A stretch of 64,000 nucleotides of DNA from NCBI GenBank assembly GCA_025558075.1, contig JAHLKF010000005.1, positions 558,001-622,000 on the forward strand, read 5' to 3'. Every line of letters starts with the position of its first letter. Within the stretch, counting starts at the first letter, position 1. Below the pieces are notes generated by a model, which did not search any database, had not been told where the DNA came from, and saw only the letters and a list, made by a program, of their open reading frames with translations. Below, piece by piece: positions 1 through 11,272 of this stretch. The translations under genes and the position numbers were made by a program. The stretch comes from Gaertneriomyces semiglobifer (Eukaryota; Chytridiomycota; Chytridiomycetes; Spizellomycetales; Spizellomycetaceae).

Positions 1-1606
1 TCACAAGCAGAGGCAAGTATGTCTGCGCGTACGACTGTCAGGAACTCAACAACTAACTTGCGTGATCTTCGCAGATTGTCGCCTCGACTGCCGCTCGTGT
101 TTACTCTTCCAGAGACCAGTCATGGACCCTTACCGGCGTTGGTGGCCTTGTGCTCACCCGCAATATGAGAGGCGCATTTGAATTGCAGTTGATCAACACA
201 ATGGTAGAGCCCGTGCCAGTTGTCTAACGCCGTAGATCTAGTAACGTGTGGTAACATTCTGTTCGGTTCGTAGAACGGTCATGTTCTGTGGAGCCAAGAT
301 GTGTCTTCCGATGTCAAGTATCAGAAAGACCGACCTTTCTTCCACAGCTTCGTAGGCGCTACCTCAATGATCGGACTTTCTTTCGCGGATGAAGGTGAAG
401 CCAACGAGTTTTACGACAAGTTCGACCGTAAGGCTTCGTTTGCCCCGCCTCAACCAGCTCGAGCTGCTTCCGCCGTACCGCCACCAGCGGCACCTCCTAG
501 ATCATTTAACAGCCCTACTGTGCCTTCTACCGGAATGGCGTCGTCGCCTGTCCAGTCGTCCCTTCCCGCCAGTCCTAGCGCCGATTCCATCAAAACTCTA
601 ACCAATAATGACCCGGCCCGTTCTAGCCGAATTTGGGGCGGCCTAGGTGGCTCGCTTCGTGGAAAGAGTACGAAGAAAGGAGGAAAATCAGGAAGAGGCC
701 ATGGCATCGATAAAAGTTCCATCTCAGCACCGACGAACTTCCAGCACTTAACTCACGTCGGTTACAACCCGAAGGAAGGATTCACTGCTCATGGCATTCC
801 ACCAGAGTGGCAAGCTATCTTTGCCAAAGCTGGAATCACTCAAGAGCAGTTGGCTGAGAACCCAAAGCTCGCGAAGAAGGCGCTTAAATTTATGGAAAAG
901 CACAATCCTAGTGCTGCGCCCGCTCCTGCACCGGCACGATCAGCTGCACCACCGCCGCCAGCAATACCAGCGAATGCTGGTTCCCGGAGAGCGCCGCCAC
1001 CTCCACCCACCAGTCGACGAGTTCCTCCTCCTCCTCCGAGCGCTATGGCCTCTTCCTCTCCAGTTGCCGTAACGACAGCGCCACCCCCTATAATACCAAG
1101 ACCCACGCCGGCAACTCCAGCTGGTCCTCCACCACCGCCTCCTCGGGGACAGCAAGCGCCACCCGCGCCGCCAGTTTTCGCTCAAGTTTCGGCATCTGGC
1201 CCTCCACCACCACCACCACCGCCTGCACCAGGAGTTGCCCCCGCTCCGCCACCGGCACCTCGACCTGCAGCCGACACTCCCAGTGCCCCGAGGTCAGCTC
1301 CCGTCCCACCCGGCGGAGATGGGCGCGGCGATCTTCTTGCATCTATTCGTGCCGCAGGTGGTAAAGGAGCACTTAAAACTGTACAGCGCGAGGAGTCCAC
1401 CACACCTCCGGAGCAGGGTGCAGATGGAAGTGACGACCTTGCTGCCGCTCTGCGAAGCGCGCTCTTCGCACGGAAGGGGAAAGTGGGAGGATCCGGTAAG
1501 TGTTTTTTATGCAGTTCGCGTACACTTTCCCTCCAGATGCTGACCCTAGTCCCATCCAGATTCTGAAGAAAGTGAGGGCGAATCAGACGATGAAGGATGG
1601 GATTGA
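1..1606 (+). CDS. WASP-family Arp2/3 activator (5' end outside window)
   Basis: Nucleation-promoting factor that recruits actin monomers and Arp2/3. Exons read as 1-16 (partial), 75-203, 274-1495 and 1560-1606, all phase-consistent with GT-AG introns. The first three exons give the C-terminal half of a WH1 domain (YQKDRPFFHSF, then FADEGEANEFY). A CRIB motif for Rho GTPase binding (ISAPTNFQHLTHVG) lies at about 720-765. A long polyproline region (about 900-1310) follows, then a WH2 helix (GDLLASIRAAG, ALKTV; 1327-1383), a second helix of connector type (DDLAAALRSAL; 1432-1465) and an acidic tail rich in D/E ending in W-D. The order WH1-CRIB-Pro-WH2-C-A is diagnostic of WASP rather than SCAR/WAVE. 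The start codon and the beginning of WH1 lie upstream of base 1. The acidic tail exists only if the 64-nt intron 1496-1559 is removed; read-through would replace it with an unrelated tail. Confidence 0.93.
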
Positions 1607-1749
1607 TCATCATTATGCAAATGTGATCGAGGTCTATTCTCTATGAACATCAGTACATCATTGTTCAAGTTCGCTCGTTAGTCCAGAATACAATAGCTCT
1701 GTGACATAGGAGTACATGCTTGGGCCGTTATAGGTGGTTAACATAGCGC

Positions 1750-3790
1750 TTATGGTTGGCATCTTCCAATGAAGCGTGGATACAAGCACACCTAGAAGAA
1801 AGCAAAACGGCTTAGTAGAACGTCCTCGTCGTGCAGTGGAACGAGGCGAAACTTACATCTCTGACGGTGTATCGGTTCAATAACCATGCAAGGAAACGCT
1901 CAACGCCCAAGCCGAATCCTCCATGTTCGCAGGTCCCATACTTCCTCTGATCAGTGAACCAGTAGTACGGAGTTGGGTCAATCCCTTCCCGCTTGTACCC
2001 GGCTAGAAGCTCATCCAAATCCGTAATCCTCATACTGCCACCCACAATTTCTCCGACACCAGGCATCAGTACGTCAACACTTTCAGTCAAGCGGCGATCA
2101 TCAACGCAACGTTTCATGTAGAAGCTCTTGATTTCCACAGGGAACTTGCACAAAAGGATCGGCTCGCCAATTGTGTCAGTCATGCGCCTCTCAGGAGCTT
2201 CAGGAATGTCGTCGCCAAATTCGTAGTTGGCTTCACCGATTTTGTTACCTTCGGCATCAAGTCTATCCTTCTTCACATCATTTTCTTTCAACCATTTGAT
2301 AGCATCCTCATAAGTCATCCTCCTGAACGGCTTTTGTGGGGCTTTGAAATCGGGGTTCAGTTCTGCAAGAATCTTTTTCCCCAAGGGATCGTTGCTCACT
2401 TGCGTCATGACGTTGACGATCATATCTTCAATAAAGTCCAAGAGATCATTGAAGGTAATGAAGGACAGTTCAGCTTCACAATGAGTATATTCCGACAAGT
2501 GACGGCGGGTGTGAGACTTCTCAGCACGGAAAGACTCTGCCATGCAGTAAACGTCTCCCAAAGAAGCCAAGCAAGTCTCAAGATACAATTGGGAGGACTG
2601 AGTCAGGTACGCCTAATAAAAGCCTCGGTATCAGACATTGTCGCCATGGAGGTGGAATATGAGCTTACCGTTTCGCCATAGTACGAAAAGTCGAATAATG
2701 TACTACCTCCCTCAACTTGAGTTTGCACCATGAGGGGAGGAGTCACCTCGACAACCTTGCGGGAATCAAAGTAATCGCGGAATGCCTTCAGTACCATGGC
2801 ACGCATTTTCAACACGCTAGATGCAGTTTCTCCACGAATGACGAGATGACGTTGATCAAGGAGAATGTCCGGGCTAGATTGGGTGTTGAGCTTGTTTCCA
2901 AAAGCATCATCTCCACCAGGGGCCTTGCCGACCACTTCCCAATAGTCCGCTTGAAGCTCATGGCCACCAGGGGCAGACTTACCCTCTGGGACAGCTTGTA
3001 GGACACCATAAACCGTCACAGTTGACTCGACTGTCAAAGTAAGAGCGTCGAAAGTGTGGCATTGCTTGCCAGTTAAGACGCACTGAAGATACCCAGACCC
3101 ATCGCGAAGAACCAAGAACATCATATCCTTCCCTTGAACACGCTGACGATGCACCCAACCAGACACTTTGACACGCTTGTCTCTGTGATCTGCTCCATCA
3201 CGTATTTTGATCTTAATTGCTTCCGGTAAAGTTTTGTCCTCCTCCAAAACGACCTTTTTCGATTCCTCTAATCGTGCAGCCTCCGCCTCTGCATTTTTCT
3301 GTGCAGAGTTAGCATCAGCAGCAGCCCGTTCAGCGGCCTTTTGTGCTTTCCGTTGGTTAGTGTCGTAGAGTTTCTGCAACTTTTTCATAGCTGCTTTCGC
3401 AATGGGTTCGTACGGTTGATCCGCTGCTTTCCTAATGACAATCTCCGCTTTGCCGTTTCCGTGCTCCAGGGCTTTAAGCGAAGTTTGGAATGGCTTCTTC
3501 TCAGATCCGTCGCCGGAGGCATCTTGGCCAGTGACTTCGCACACGTGCATGGTAACTGGTTTGTCAGTTACTGCAGACATTTTTGTATTCCCGTTCCGCA
3601 CAGTAGACAACGAGCGTAGGCAATGAGCGGACGAAATACGTGCGCCTTTGAAACAGGCAGAGGAGAAACGGAAAGATGAAAGTCGATGTACAGATCCAAC
3701 CGGCGCAAGTGTGGCGATACGATGAGTACGGCTGCGGCCAACAATACTAACACAAGACGTCCAGCGTAAGCCTAGGGAACGAACCAGCAT
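1750..3790 (-). CDS. asparaginyl-tRNA synthetase (class II), cytosolic with possible mitochondrial form
   Basis: Attaches Asn to tRNA-Asn. Exons on the minus strand are 2669-3790, 1857-2612 and 1750-1791, joined by 56-nt and 65-nt introns. The protein has the eukaryotic N-terminal extension with a Lys/Ala/Glu-rich coiled stretch, an OB-fold anticodon-binding domain ([10 protein letters not shown]), and a class II catalytic core. Motif 2 and 3 neighbourhoods are clear: [14 protein letters not shown], then [17 protein letters not shown]. The last exon gives [13 protein letters not shown], the family C-terminus. The first in-frame ATG (3790) gives 639 aa with a 70-residue leader rich in Arg and Ser and nearly free of acidic residues; the second (3578-3580) gives 569 aa, close to the usual cytosolic length. 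Two starts would allow both compartments to be served by one gene. It is divergent from the TFB4 gene, with 275 bp between the start codons. Confidence 0.93.
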
Positions 3791-4065
3791 TCAGCGCCAA
3801 CTACCACCGTTGCTCCTGTTGACGGTTTCGTATGTGCCGTCGCCGCTTTGAGTCGCAGTTGGGTGCAGACAAAAGTCTCGAAAAAAAGAGTCACGGCTCG
3901 TCGCGTTGGTCGAGTTTCCTCAACGACATTTTCGAACGGCAGTTGGACGAGCATCTGTTTCTTTTGAATAGGGACGAGACTAATACAAAGCTTCCCGACT
4001 GTGCGCCGGAAGAGCTGAAGCTGCACGGGTGGGGTTAGTTTGAGGGGACTGTGCAGGAAATTCAA

Positions 4066-5396
4066 ATGAGTGGAGCGGATGGTATGTCGTCGTGCCTTCT
4101 GTCTCAAGGGTATCCAAAGTATTGTGCCAATGCAAATTGCTACCAATAGAAGATATCAACTTCCTCGCTGTCATAGTTGATACAAATCCACTAGCATGGT
4201 CGCAGGCGGCGCGGGATCCTCAGAATCCTATCGAGTTCACCCAAGTGCTTGAGCACTTGCTCATATTCATAAATGCCCACTTGGCTTTACGCTCAGACAA
4301 CGATATCGCAATTATAGCAAGCCATAATGAGAAGAGGTTAGCACGTTCTCCTTGTTCCACCATAGCTACGTTACGTTAATTCCGGTTGTCCGCCTTCAGC
4401 CAATTCCTGTATCCTTCTTCACCATCAGATGTAGCCCCGCCAGCTGCCGACCGACCCGTCCAAGCACAAAAGCCGGCTAATTCTTATAAGCAGTTTTATG
4501 ATGCCGATGTTGGAATGACCAATACCCTGAGAAGCCTTGTTTCCAAATCGTGCGATCAGAGCAGTAAGTCCAAGTCCAGGCCCATTATAGTTGCGGCGTC
4601 CTTTCTCATGTGCCTCTTGTAGACAGATCCATGATTGCAGGAGCGATATCGCTGGCACTAGCATGTAAGCTGTGAACCATTCTCATGTACGCAAGAAGTT
4701 TCTCACCCGACCATTCAGATATAAACAAGCTTCGGCAGGCGCGGGAGCTAGCTCAGATCTCCCTGAATGCTCGGATCGTAATTTTCTCCATATCAGCTGA
4801 TGCCTCGGCCCAGTATATCCCTATTATGAACTGTATCTTTGCCGCACAGAAGCTGGTAAGCTCTAGCAGGCGGTAGCACCACTGGCCTTTGGCCAGGACG
4901 GTTTTTTTAACCATTTATCCATCAGGGAATCAAGATTGATGTATGCCGATTTACTGGAAAGACATATGGGAGAAAATCTGTGTTTCTCCCGCAGGCATCT
5001 TACATCACCGGCGGTATCTATCTGGAAATACCTGAACCGAGGAAGAGTCTGCTACAGTATTTACTGGTAAGCTCACACGCGTAACCGCCGGATATGAACT
5101 GCATGTAAGCCTCATGTTTAAAATTTATATAGACGGCATTCCTTCCGGAGGAGTCGATGCGCAAGATGCTTCGGCTGCCTGGTCGCGATCAAGTTGATTT
5201 TAGAGCAGCTTGCTTTTGCCATAAGACAGTTGTGGATGTTGGATTCGTTTGCTCTGTGTGCTTATCTAGTAAGTATTTATGCGTTATACTCTTCTTTGAC
5301 ACTGGTTGTGACGCATGCGTCGAAGTATTTTGTTCAGTGAGTGACGAATGCCCAACTTGTCGAACGAGATTCATTGCGAAGAAAACCTCAGAATAA
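4066..5396 (+). CDS. TFB4: TFIIH core subunit Tfb4 (p34/GTF2H3)
   Basis: Structural subunit of TFIIH, used in transcription initiation and nucleotide excision repair. Eight exons: 4066-4081, 4150-4336, 4400-4563, 4623-4664, 4719-4855, 4926-5066, 5133-5268, 5326-5396; 297 aa. The first exon encodes only MSGAD plus one base; phase and the conserved LAVIVDTNPLAW that follows support it. The N-terminal von Willebrand A-like fold shows VDTNPLAW, the helix LEHLLIFINAHLAL and IIASHN; GGIYLEIPEP sits in the centre. The C-terminus is a cysteine-rich zinc-binding finger (CFCH, CSVC, CPTC), as expected for Tfb4. One intron interrupts the finger at 5269-5325. Length matches the family. Confidence 0.93.
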
Positions 5397-5496
5397 TCAA
5401 CAAAAGACACCTGCAACACCTGCGCATGTGGTATAAGTGTGCATGAAGGATGCACAATTTGATGTAAATAAATAAAACGCCCTCTATGCTCAATCA

Positions 5497-8066
5497 TCAT
5501 GCATAATGTTTAGGCTTTCCCACCAGCCCTCGCGCACTTGGGGCTGAATCACTTCTATTATCACTGTCTTCCGCTGCGGATTTAGCGGACGCCTTACGCA
5601 GCCCATGAGTGCTCTTGGATGGTGACTTCCTCGCTGACACAGGGCGGGCACTTTTCTTTGGCGACGTTCTCTCGCTCCCACTCGCATTCTTTTTATGAGC
5701 CTCGCCACTGCCGCCCTTCTTTTTATTTGTGCTCGAGGACACTGGGACGTCATACGTCAGATAAGGATCAGGGAATGCAGCCATGGGGTCCCACGGTGGC
5801 TCATCGCCGTCCAGGCCTTGGGTGCCTGCTGGCCCAAAATGACCACGCTGGAGTGGTAGTCCAGTAACCAGACTACGTTTCCCACGAATGTTATTGCCAG
5901 CGTGGGCAATGTGGGCAATACGCCATTTCTCACTTGCACCATCGTACTCAGAGAAGGTCTCGATGAAGTCCAATGACTCCCTTGGAATAAAAGAGTCAAT
6001 AACCAGCAACTTTAACTTCAGTTCCCTTGTTAAGTCTCGCACTGTGTCCAAGAGTTGTTCCCGCTCACGCTGATGTTCTTCTTGCAGGTCCTTAATTTCC
6101 GACTTGTGCCGCATTAGTAGACCCCACAATTTTTTTAACTTTTTAGTTTTGGCGGCAGCTTCTTCTTGAAGAGATGAAAATTCTTCCTCAATTTGCAGAT
6201 TCGCTTCGTCATGCTCTTCAACTTCTCGCGCAAGCTCACGCTCCCTCCTAGCTCGCTCCTCCAGCTCCTGCTGTCTTTTTGCCAATAGAAGCTTTTGCTC
6301 TTCATGTTTATCCACAGCGTTGACACCTCCGATCAACAGCTTTTGTTCCAATTGGGCAAGCTTCGCATTTAGCTGAGCTCGCGCTTCTCGTTCGGCCTCA
6401 AGCTCAGCCGCGCGTGCGCCTAAATCGTTGAGTAACCTGTTGCGTGCAGACTCCTCAATGTCTTTGGATTCCATGATGTGACGCTTCTCGGCGTCAACTT
6501 GCGCCTGCATTTCCGCAAGATGCTTTTCATGATCTGCCGCTGACATGGTTGGTGGTGCCCGGGCCTCTGGTGCTGTTCCCGGAGCGGCTTTCTTCTTGCC
6601 GCTTTTCCCACCTGTCCGGCTTTTCCCAGGCCGTTGTCCAGTAGCGTGGCTCTCTGCTTCGATGTCCTCGTACTCTTCGACCTCTTCTATCTCTTCCACC
6701 TCCCGTACAATTGGTTCACCAACCACGCCCCCATCCATCTGTTCCAGTTGTGCTTTGAGTCGTTTGATCTCTTCTTGAAACTCCCGTAGCATAGCATCCT
6801 GCGACACAAAGACGGTTCACAACAGATTCGTGCAGTCAACCTCTGCCAGAAGTCTCGTGTACTTACTTTAGGGTCTTCATTGATCTTCGGCTTGTTTTTA
6901 ATATTCTTAGCTCGATTAGCATATCTCAGCGTGGAAAGTGTCTCTTCATAATTGTAACTAGCTGGGCTCATAGTCGCCACCATCATTGTCTTCGCATTTC
7001 CTCCCAGAGAGTCTTGCAACAGTCTCGTCAGTTTGGAGTCTCGGTATGGGATATGCGAGCTCTTCCCGTCGACCAAGGCGCTGATAACGTTACCCAAGGC
7101 AGAAAGCGAAAGGTTGATCTTTGTTGCTTCTTTAAGACGATCTCCTGTTGCCCCTGTCTTGCTCTGCCTCTCTGAACCAGCAAGATCCACCAGATGAAGC
7201 TTTCCAGCACGGATATGCTCTTCGCCGTCAGTACCTTTCTCACTCGCCTCTACGGTTATGGTAAAGATAGAATGACTTCTTGAACTTCGAGCGTTCATTT
7301 CTGTAGCTCCCACTGATCGATTCTTGTTTCCGAAAGACATTAGTCGGTCCATTTCCTGAACATCCTTGATGACAAAGGTACGAAGGTCTTTCACGTAGAT
7401 ACCAATGTCCGCGCGCTCCTTTACTTCAAGTTTCCCCGCTTTGGGATTTAGCAGATCTCTAATGTCTTCATTGTAGATTTCAAGATATGAGGCTCGGACC
7501 AAGAATTGCGTAGACTTTTCAGCCATTGAGATTTCGGCAAATATATGTTCAAAAGCGTTGGGTATGATACCCCGCAACTCCGGGACGTCTCGTATACCTT
7601 CCATTGAGAATGTCTGTATTATGTAAATCAGTGTCGGTGGAAAATGAGGCACTTGACGAAAGCCCGCTTTACCTTACCCGTACCAGTTTGACCGTAAGCG
7701 AAGATCGTGCCGTTATAGCCGGCCAACACCCCTTCAACAATCGGTCTGGCAGTCATATTGTACACCTCTTGTTGCGTGCTTTCCCAGTCGAACACGCTGT
7801 CGAAGGTGAAAGTCTTCGGCGATCCATCTTTCCTGTCAGCTACACCTACAGTGGCCGCCTTTTTATCGATGTTGATGATATTGCTATGGCCTGCCGCCTT
7901 TTCTTTTTCACTAAATGGGCGACATCGCACCACCACCTTTACGGCTTCGCTGCTCGACTAAGGATTGTCACAAGCGGTAGTCAGTAACGATAGTCAGACC
8001 TCGGAGCGCACTAGCCATATCTGCGCCTCACCCAATCTGGCAAGCTGACTCTTCACTCACCGCCAT
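5497..8066 (-). CDS. kinesin-2 heavy chain (KIF3/FLA8-FLA10 type)
   Basis: Plus-end microtubule motor for anterograde intraflagellar transport. Exons 8061-8066, 7673-7957, 6867-7613, 5497-6798; 779 aa. The first exon is just ATG GCG, giving [18 protein letters not shown] chose it because the next exon is open only from a CAG-like acceptor at 7958 and has no upstream ATG. The motor domain fills residues 1-350: P-loop GQTGTGK ending at residue 97, NARSSRSHS (switch I), LVDLAGSE (switch II), and [17 protein letters not shown] long Glu/Arg-rich coiled coil follows (about 350-590), then a small conserved globular piece ([13 protein letters not shown]) and a basic Ser/Lys-rich tail. The post-motor acidic/Glu stretch, coiled coil and tail layout is that of kinesin-2. 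Kinesin-2 is retained in flagellated fungi and lost from most terrestrial ones, so this gene is the best single clue to the organism. Confidence 0.93.
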
Positions 8067-8304
8067 ACTTCGTACTTCAATGCAGCCAGCTGAAGGAAAG
8101 TCCCGTGCCTTGAGGGTTCCCCTCTCAGAAGGAACGGCAACGCCTGGAACTTAGAGCTGCAACGACGCTCGCGGGTTCTTGCGCGTTGAAGTGTTACGTA
8201 AGCGCCGCAACGCGACTGACAGTTGCTCCGCTCTCAAAGTCGGATCTGAAACTCACAAACGCAGGATAATAGCGAAAGTCGCAACCTGCGACAATTTTCT
8301 CAGC

Positions 8305-9653
8305 ATGTCTTTTGATCAGGTGCAGTCTCGGGCTGGCACTTGGTATGTGGCTGACTGGGTCTAACCGATTTTCTGTTTAGGACTTTCAAGCCGGAATACG
8401 GCTCATCCGTGACTCTTATACAAAAAAGACCGCCGCAAAAGACGAGGAGATCATAAAATTAAGAGGAGATATAGCAAGAAAAGATGCCGAAATTAAGGTA
8501 CTGCAATTAGCGGGCTCTCGGGTTTGCACTTCGTCTTTACATTGACGGAGGGCTGCCGCAGGATCTGAACGCAAGAGTTGGATCCTTGGAGTTACACTAC
8601 TCAAGAGCTGAGAAAAAGCTTGCGGAAATGTCACGCACAATTGCCAAGCTATCGAACTTTAAACAAAGCGTAATGGAATCCTTGGCAAACGATACGGATG
8701 TGCATGTTGCAACGCCGGCTGGCTTCGGCCTTCGAGATAGTCCGTCACCAACTGCCCGAGCTTATGTGCCTGGCAGCGGGGATAGGATGCAAAGCCCAGA
8801 AAATTCAGGGCGCCGAATTGATATGGAAGGTCTACCCATGCAAAGCGCGCTCGACGAGGGGTCGTGTATGTATCCTGCCATGCCACTTATGAAGGCTGCG
8901 GTATTGGTTTACAACTTCCGCTTAGTTTCAGGAAATAGCACCACACGATTGTTTACAGCCATGCCGATGCACTCATCGACGGTTCATGAACGGTTGGTTT
9001 GGGTAACTGACTAGGCGCATCAACATTCGGCGAGCTCATGCGTGTGGCGGGCAGCTCAGACGAGCCACTGACAAAAAGTTCATCAATTCCTAAGCACCAG
9101 GGACTGCAATCTCCAGATCGAAATAATAAGGCAAGCTACACATTCGGTCATTTGCATGGCCACGCATTGCTGAGCAGAGTACAACAGCACGAGAGACGAC
9201 GATCGAATAGCGTAAAGTTTACCGACAACCCGCTGGATCAAGACTTGGCATCAACGTCAGGCAATGTATTGGCACCGCCATCTGAGCATCCAGGTCTCAG
9301 GACACCGCCCAGTACAAGTGTTGTCGACGGACGGCAGTTTTTCAAGAAGGCTCGTCAAACGCTCTCGTATGATGAGGTATGCATCTACAATATTTTGACG
9401 TCTCTTTCAATTGCCCGCGCAGCGAACATTTATTAATGGTATTATCTGTGAAGTTTACCACCCTACTGTGGAATGTGAAAGCGTAGGTGCAGACCAAGAG
9501 CTTCTTGCCATCCACAGTAAGCTAACCATGATATCCCATAGGTACAACAATCGCGAACAAAGTCGCACACATACACTAGATAATCTGTCACGGCTATTAG
9601 ATGATAGGCATCGTGACTTACTGGCAGAGTTCGAAAGATTACTGCATGCATGA
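8305..9653 (+). CDS. coiled-coil protein of the At4g15545-like family
   Basis: Function unknown. Exons 8305-8319, 8381-8497, 8562-8865, 9015-9376, 9423-9653; 342 aa. The N-terminal 70 residues are a charged coiled coil (KDEEIIKLRGDIARKDAEIK). The middle is low-complexity Ser/Pro with several SP sites. The C-terminal block begins DGRQFFKKARQTLSYDE and ends DLLAEFERLLHA, the pattern I recognise from plant At4g15545-type proteins (FFxxxRxxLSYExF ... DLYxxFExLL). About 25 residues between these two halves do not fit the family spacing, so an additional small intron inside the last exon is possible, although the frame is open. It is divergent from kinesin-2 (238 bp between start codons), which permits shared regulation, but nothing in the sequence proves it. 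Confidence 0.7.
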
Positions 9654-9688
9654 TAACGGGTACTGTTGTGATCAAGCAACAGAGGGCG

Positions 9689-11006
9689 TCATCGACTGGA
9701 TTTCATATTCTTGGGCAAGTCAAGTACGAGTGGTGGATTTACTGGCCTATCCACTTCATTGTCATCTTCGAAGCGGACGATGTAGTCCGATCCCGGCTAT
9801 GAAGTGTGACGATGAACAGCCATTGTGATGAATTAGGTATAACAAGCACCTCGTACCTTTGGTGGTGAAACAACCACCCGAGCCCGGTAAAAGCAGCTCG
9901 TGTTGGGATATAGTGCAAGAACTTCATGGTCTTTTGGGAAGGGAACTCTTCGTGCCGCTTCGCGCAAACTCAAAATAGGGATGACCGTGGAGCTCGGGTA
10001 TAGGAATTGTCTGTGAGAAGATCAATGAGTGAGAACGCTGAAGGTGCTATGTCCAATGTTGATTTGATAGCGTACTTTCGTTGGCCGGTGACTTCATCTG
10101 CCTCGGCATCTTCCACGGCGTACTTGCCTTTATCAGGCAGCCAGTTGACTACTACGCCCAACATCCACTCCTGACTTGACGATGACTGGCCAGCCTGCGA
10201 ATGCCCGAATTCGTCAGACGTCGAACAGCACTCTAACAATAGCGTCGTGCTTACCGGTGGCTCCATGGGAACGCACACTTTATGGCCATTCGCGATCACT
10301 TTTTCAGGGGGGGTTTCTTCGACCCTGCAACGCCATCGCACGGTTAAGTAAAGTCGTAAATAGCTGCAGCTAATCAAGCAACCAAGAGTTTATGCATACC
10401 CTTTGGCCTTCTTTATCGGCGTAAACGCCGGCTTCGGCTTTTCATCAAGCTTCCGCTTTTTGCGGCGGTCTATTGGCTTATCAGCACCTATACATCTGAT
10501 ATCAGTAGCAGACCGGACTTCCTGTCAAATATCTTGCGCCCCTACCACTCTCCGTTGCCGCTCTTAGTCCAATGAGTATCCCAAGTGTTTCCAGAACACT
10601 GCCAACTGCACTGGATAAAGCGAGAAATGAGTCAAAGAGTAGCCGCCATCCATCAATTACAAACATACTCTTTTTCGCTGTCAATCCCACTACAACATTG
10701 CTCATATAGGTTTATTAACTTGTCTTTTGTGCCAGAGCTGATTCCTTTATTCTCTGCGCAGGTTTTCATAAGGCATTTGATCCAGATGAATGCGTTATGA
10801 ACCCCCACAGTCATACCTGTGACAGCTCTATTTTGAAGCTTCGCATGAACTTTGTTGGCTTTTACGATATGCTTCTCTGCGACATCAATTTGTCGCTTGA
10901 ACTGACATAGTCCGTCGCATAACGATGACCATACAGCAAGCTCTTCGTTCGCACCCAAATCCGCCGAGGCCGACCTGGACTTTCGCAATTTGGCAGTGTC
11001 GGCCAT
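9689..11006 (-). CDS. SGF29: SGF29, tandem-Tudor H3K4me reader of SAGA
   Basis: SAGA histone-acetyltransferase module subunit that binds methylated H3K4. Seven exons: 10817-11006, 10669-10753, 10546-10610, 10400-10487, 10076-10324, 9857-10010, 9689-9796; 312 aa. The N-terminal 100 residues are helical (LCDGLCQFKRQIDVAEKHIV, then ENKGISSGTKDKLINLYEQC), as in the family. A basic linker (RRKKRKLDEKPKP) leads into the first Tudor (EWMLGVVVNWLPDKGKYAVED) and the second (DHEVLALYPNTSCFYRARVV, then YIVRFEDDNEV). The start at 11004-11006 (MADTAKLRKS) was preferred over an in-frame ATG at 11183 because the intervening 59 residues have no family counterpart. Convergent with the preceding gene: only 35 bp separate the stop codons, so the 3' UTRs must overlap. 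Confidence 0.9.
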
Positions 11007-11272
11007 TTTTTCCAAAAAGCTAGGCGCCTTCACCGAACGTCCATTTGTCGCGCAAATAGTTGCCAGTTTACTTTTTGAACCTTGGAAAATGCCACGCGCG
11101 ACGTTACATTTTGACCTTAGCGAAGCCAAGTTCTTTGTCAACGACCACCAAGAAACATTCCATGCAAGACCGAGCACAGCCATTATTTAGTTCTCAATCT
11201 ATAGACGCTATCAAATACATGTGTAGCATGTGGCTCAAGTAGCATGACTATCATTCCTGAGATGCTAGGCTC

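Noticed and set aside
450..1342. Several minus-strand open frames across the WASP polyproline region
   Set aside because: They are shadows of GC-biased proline codons and have no family motif.
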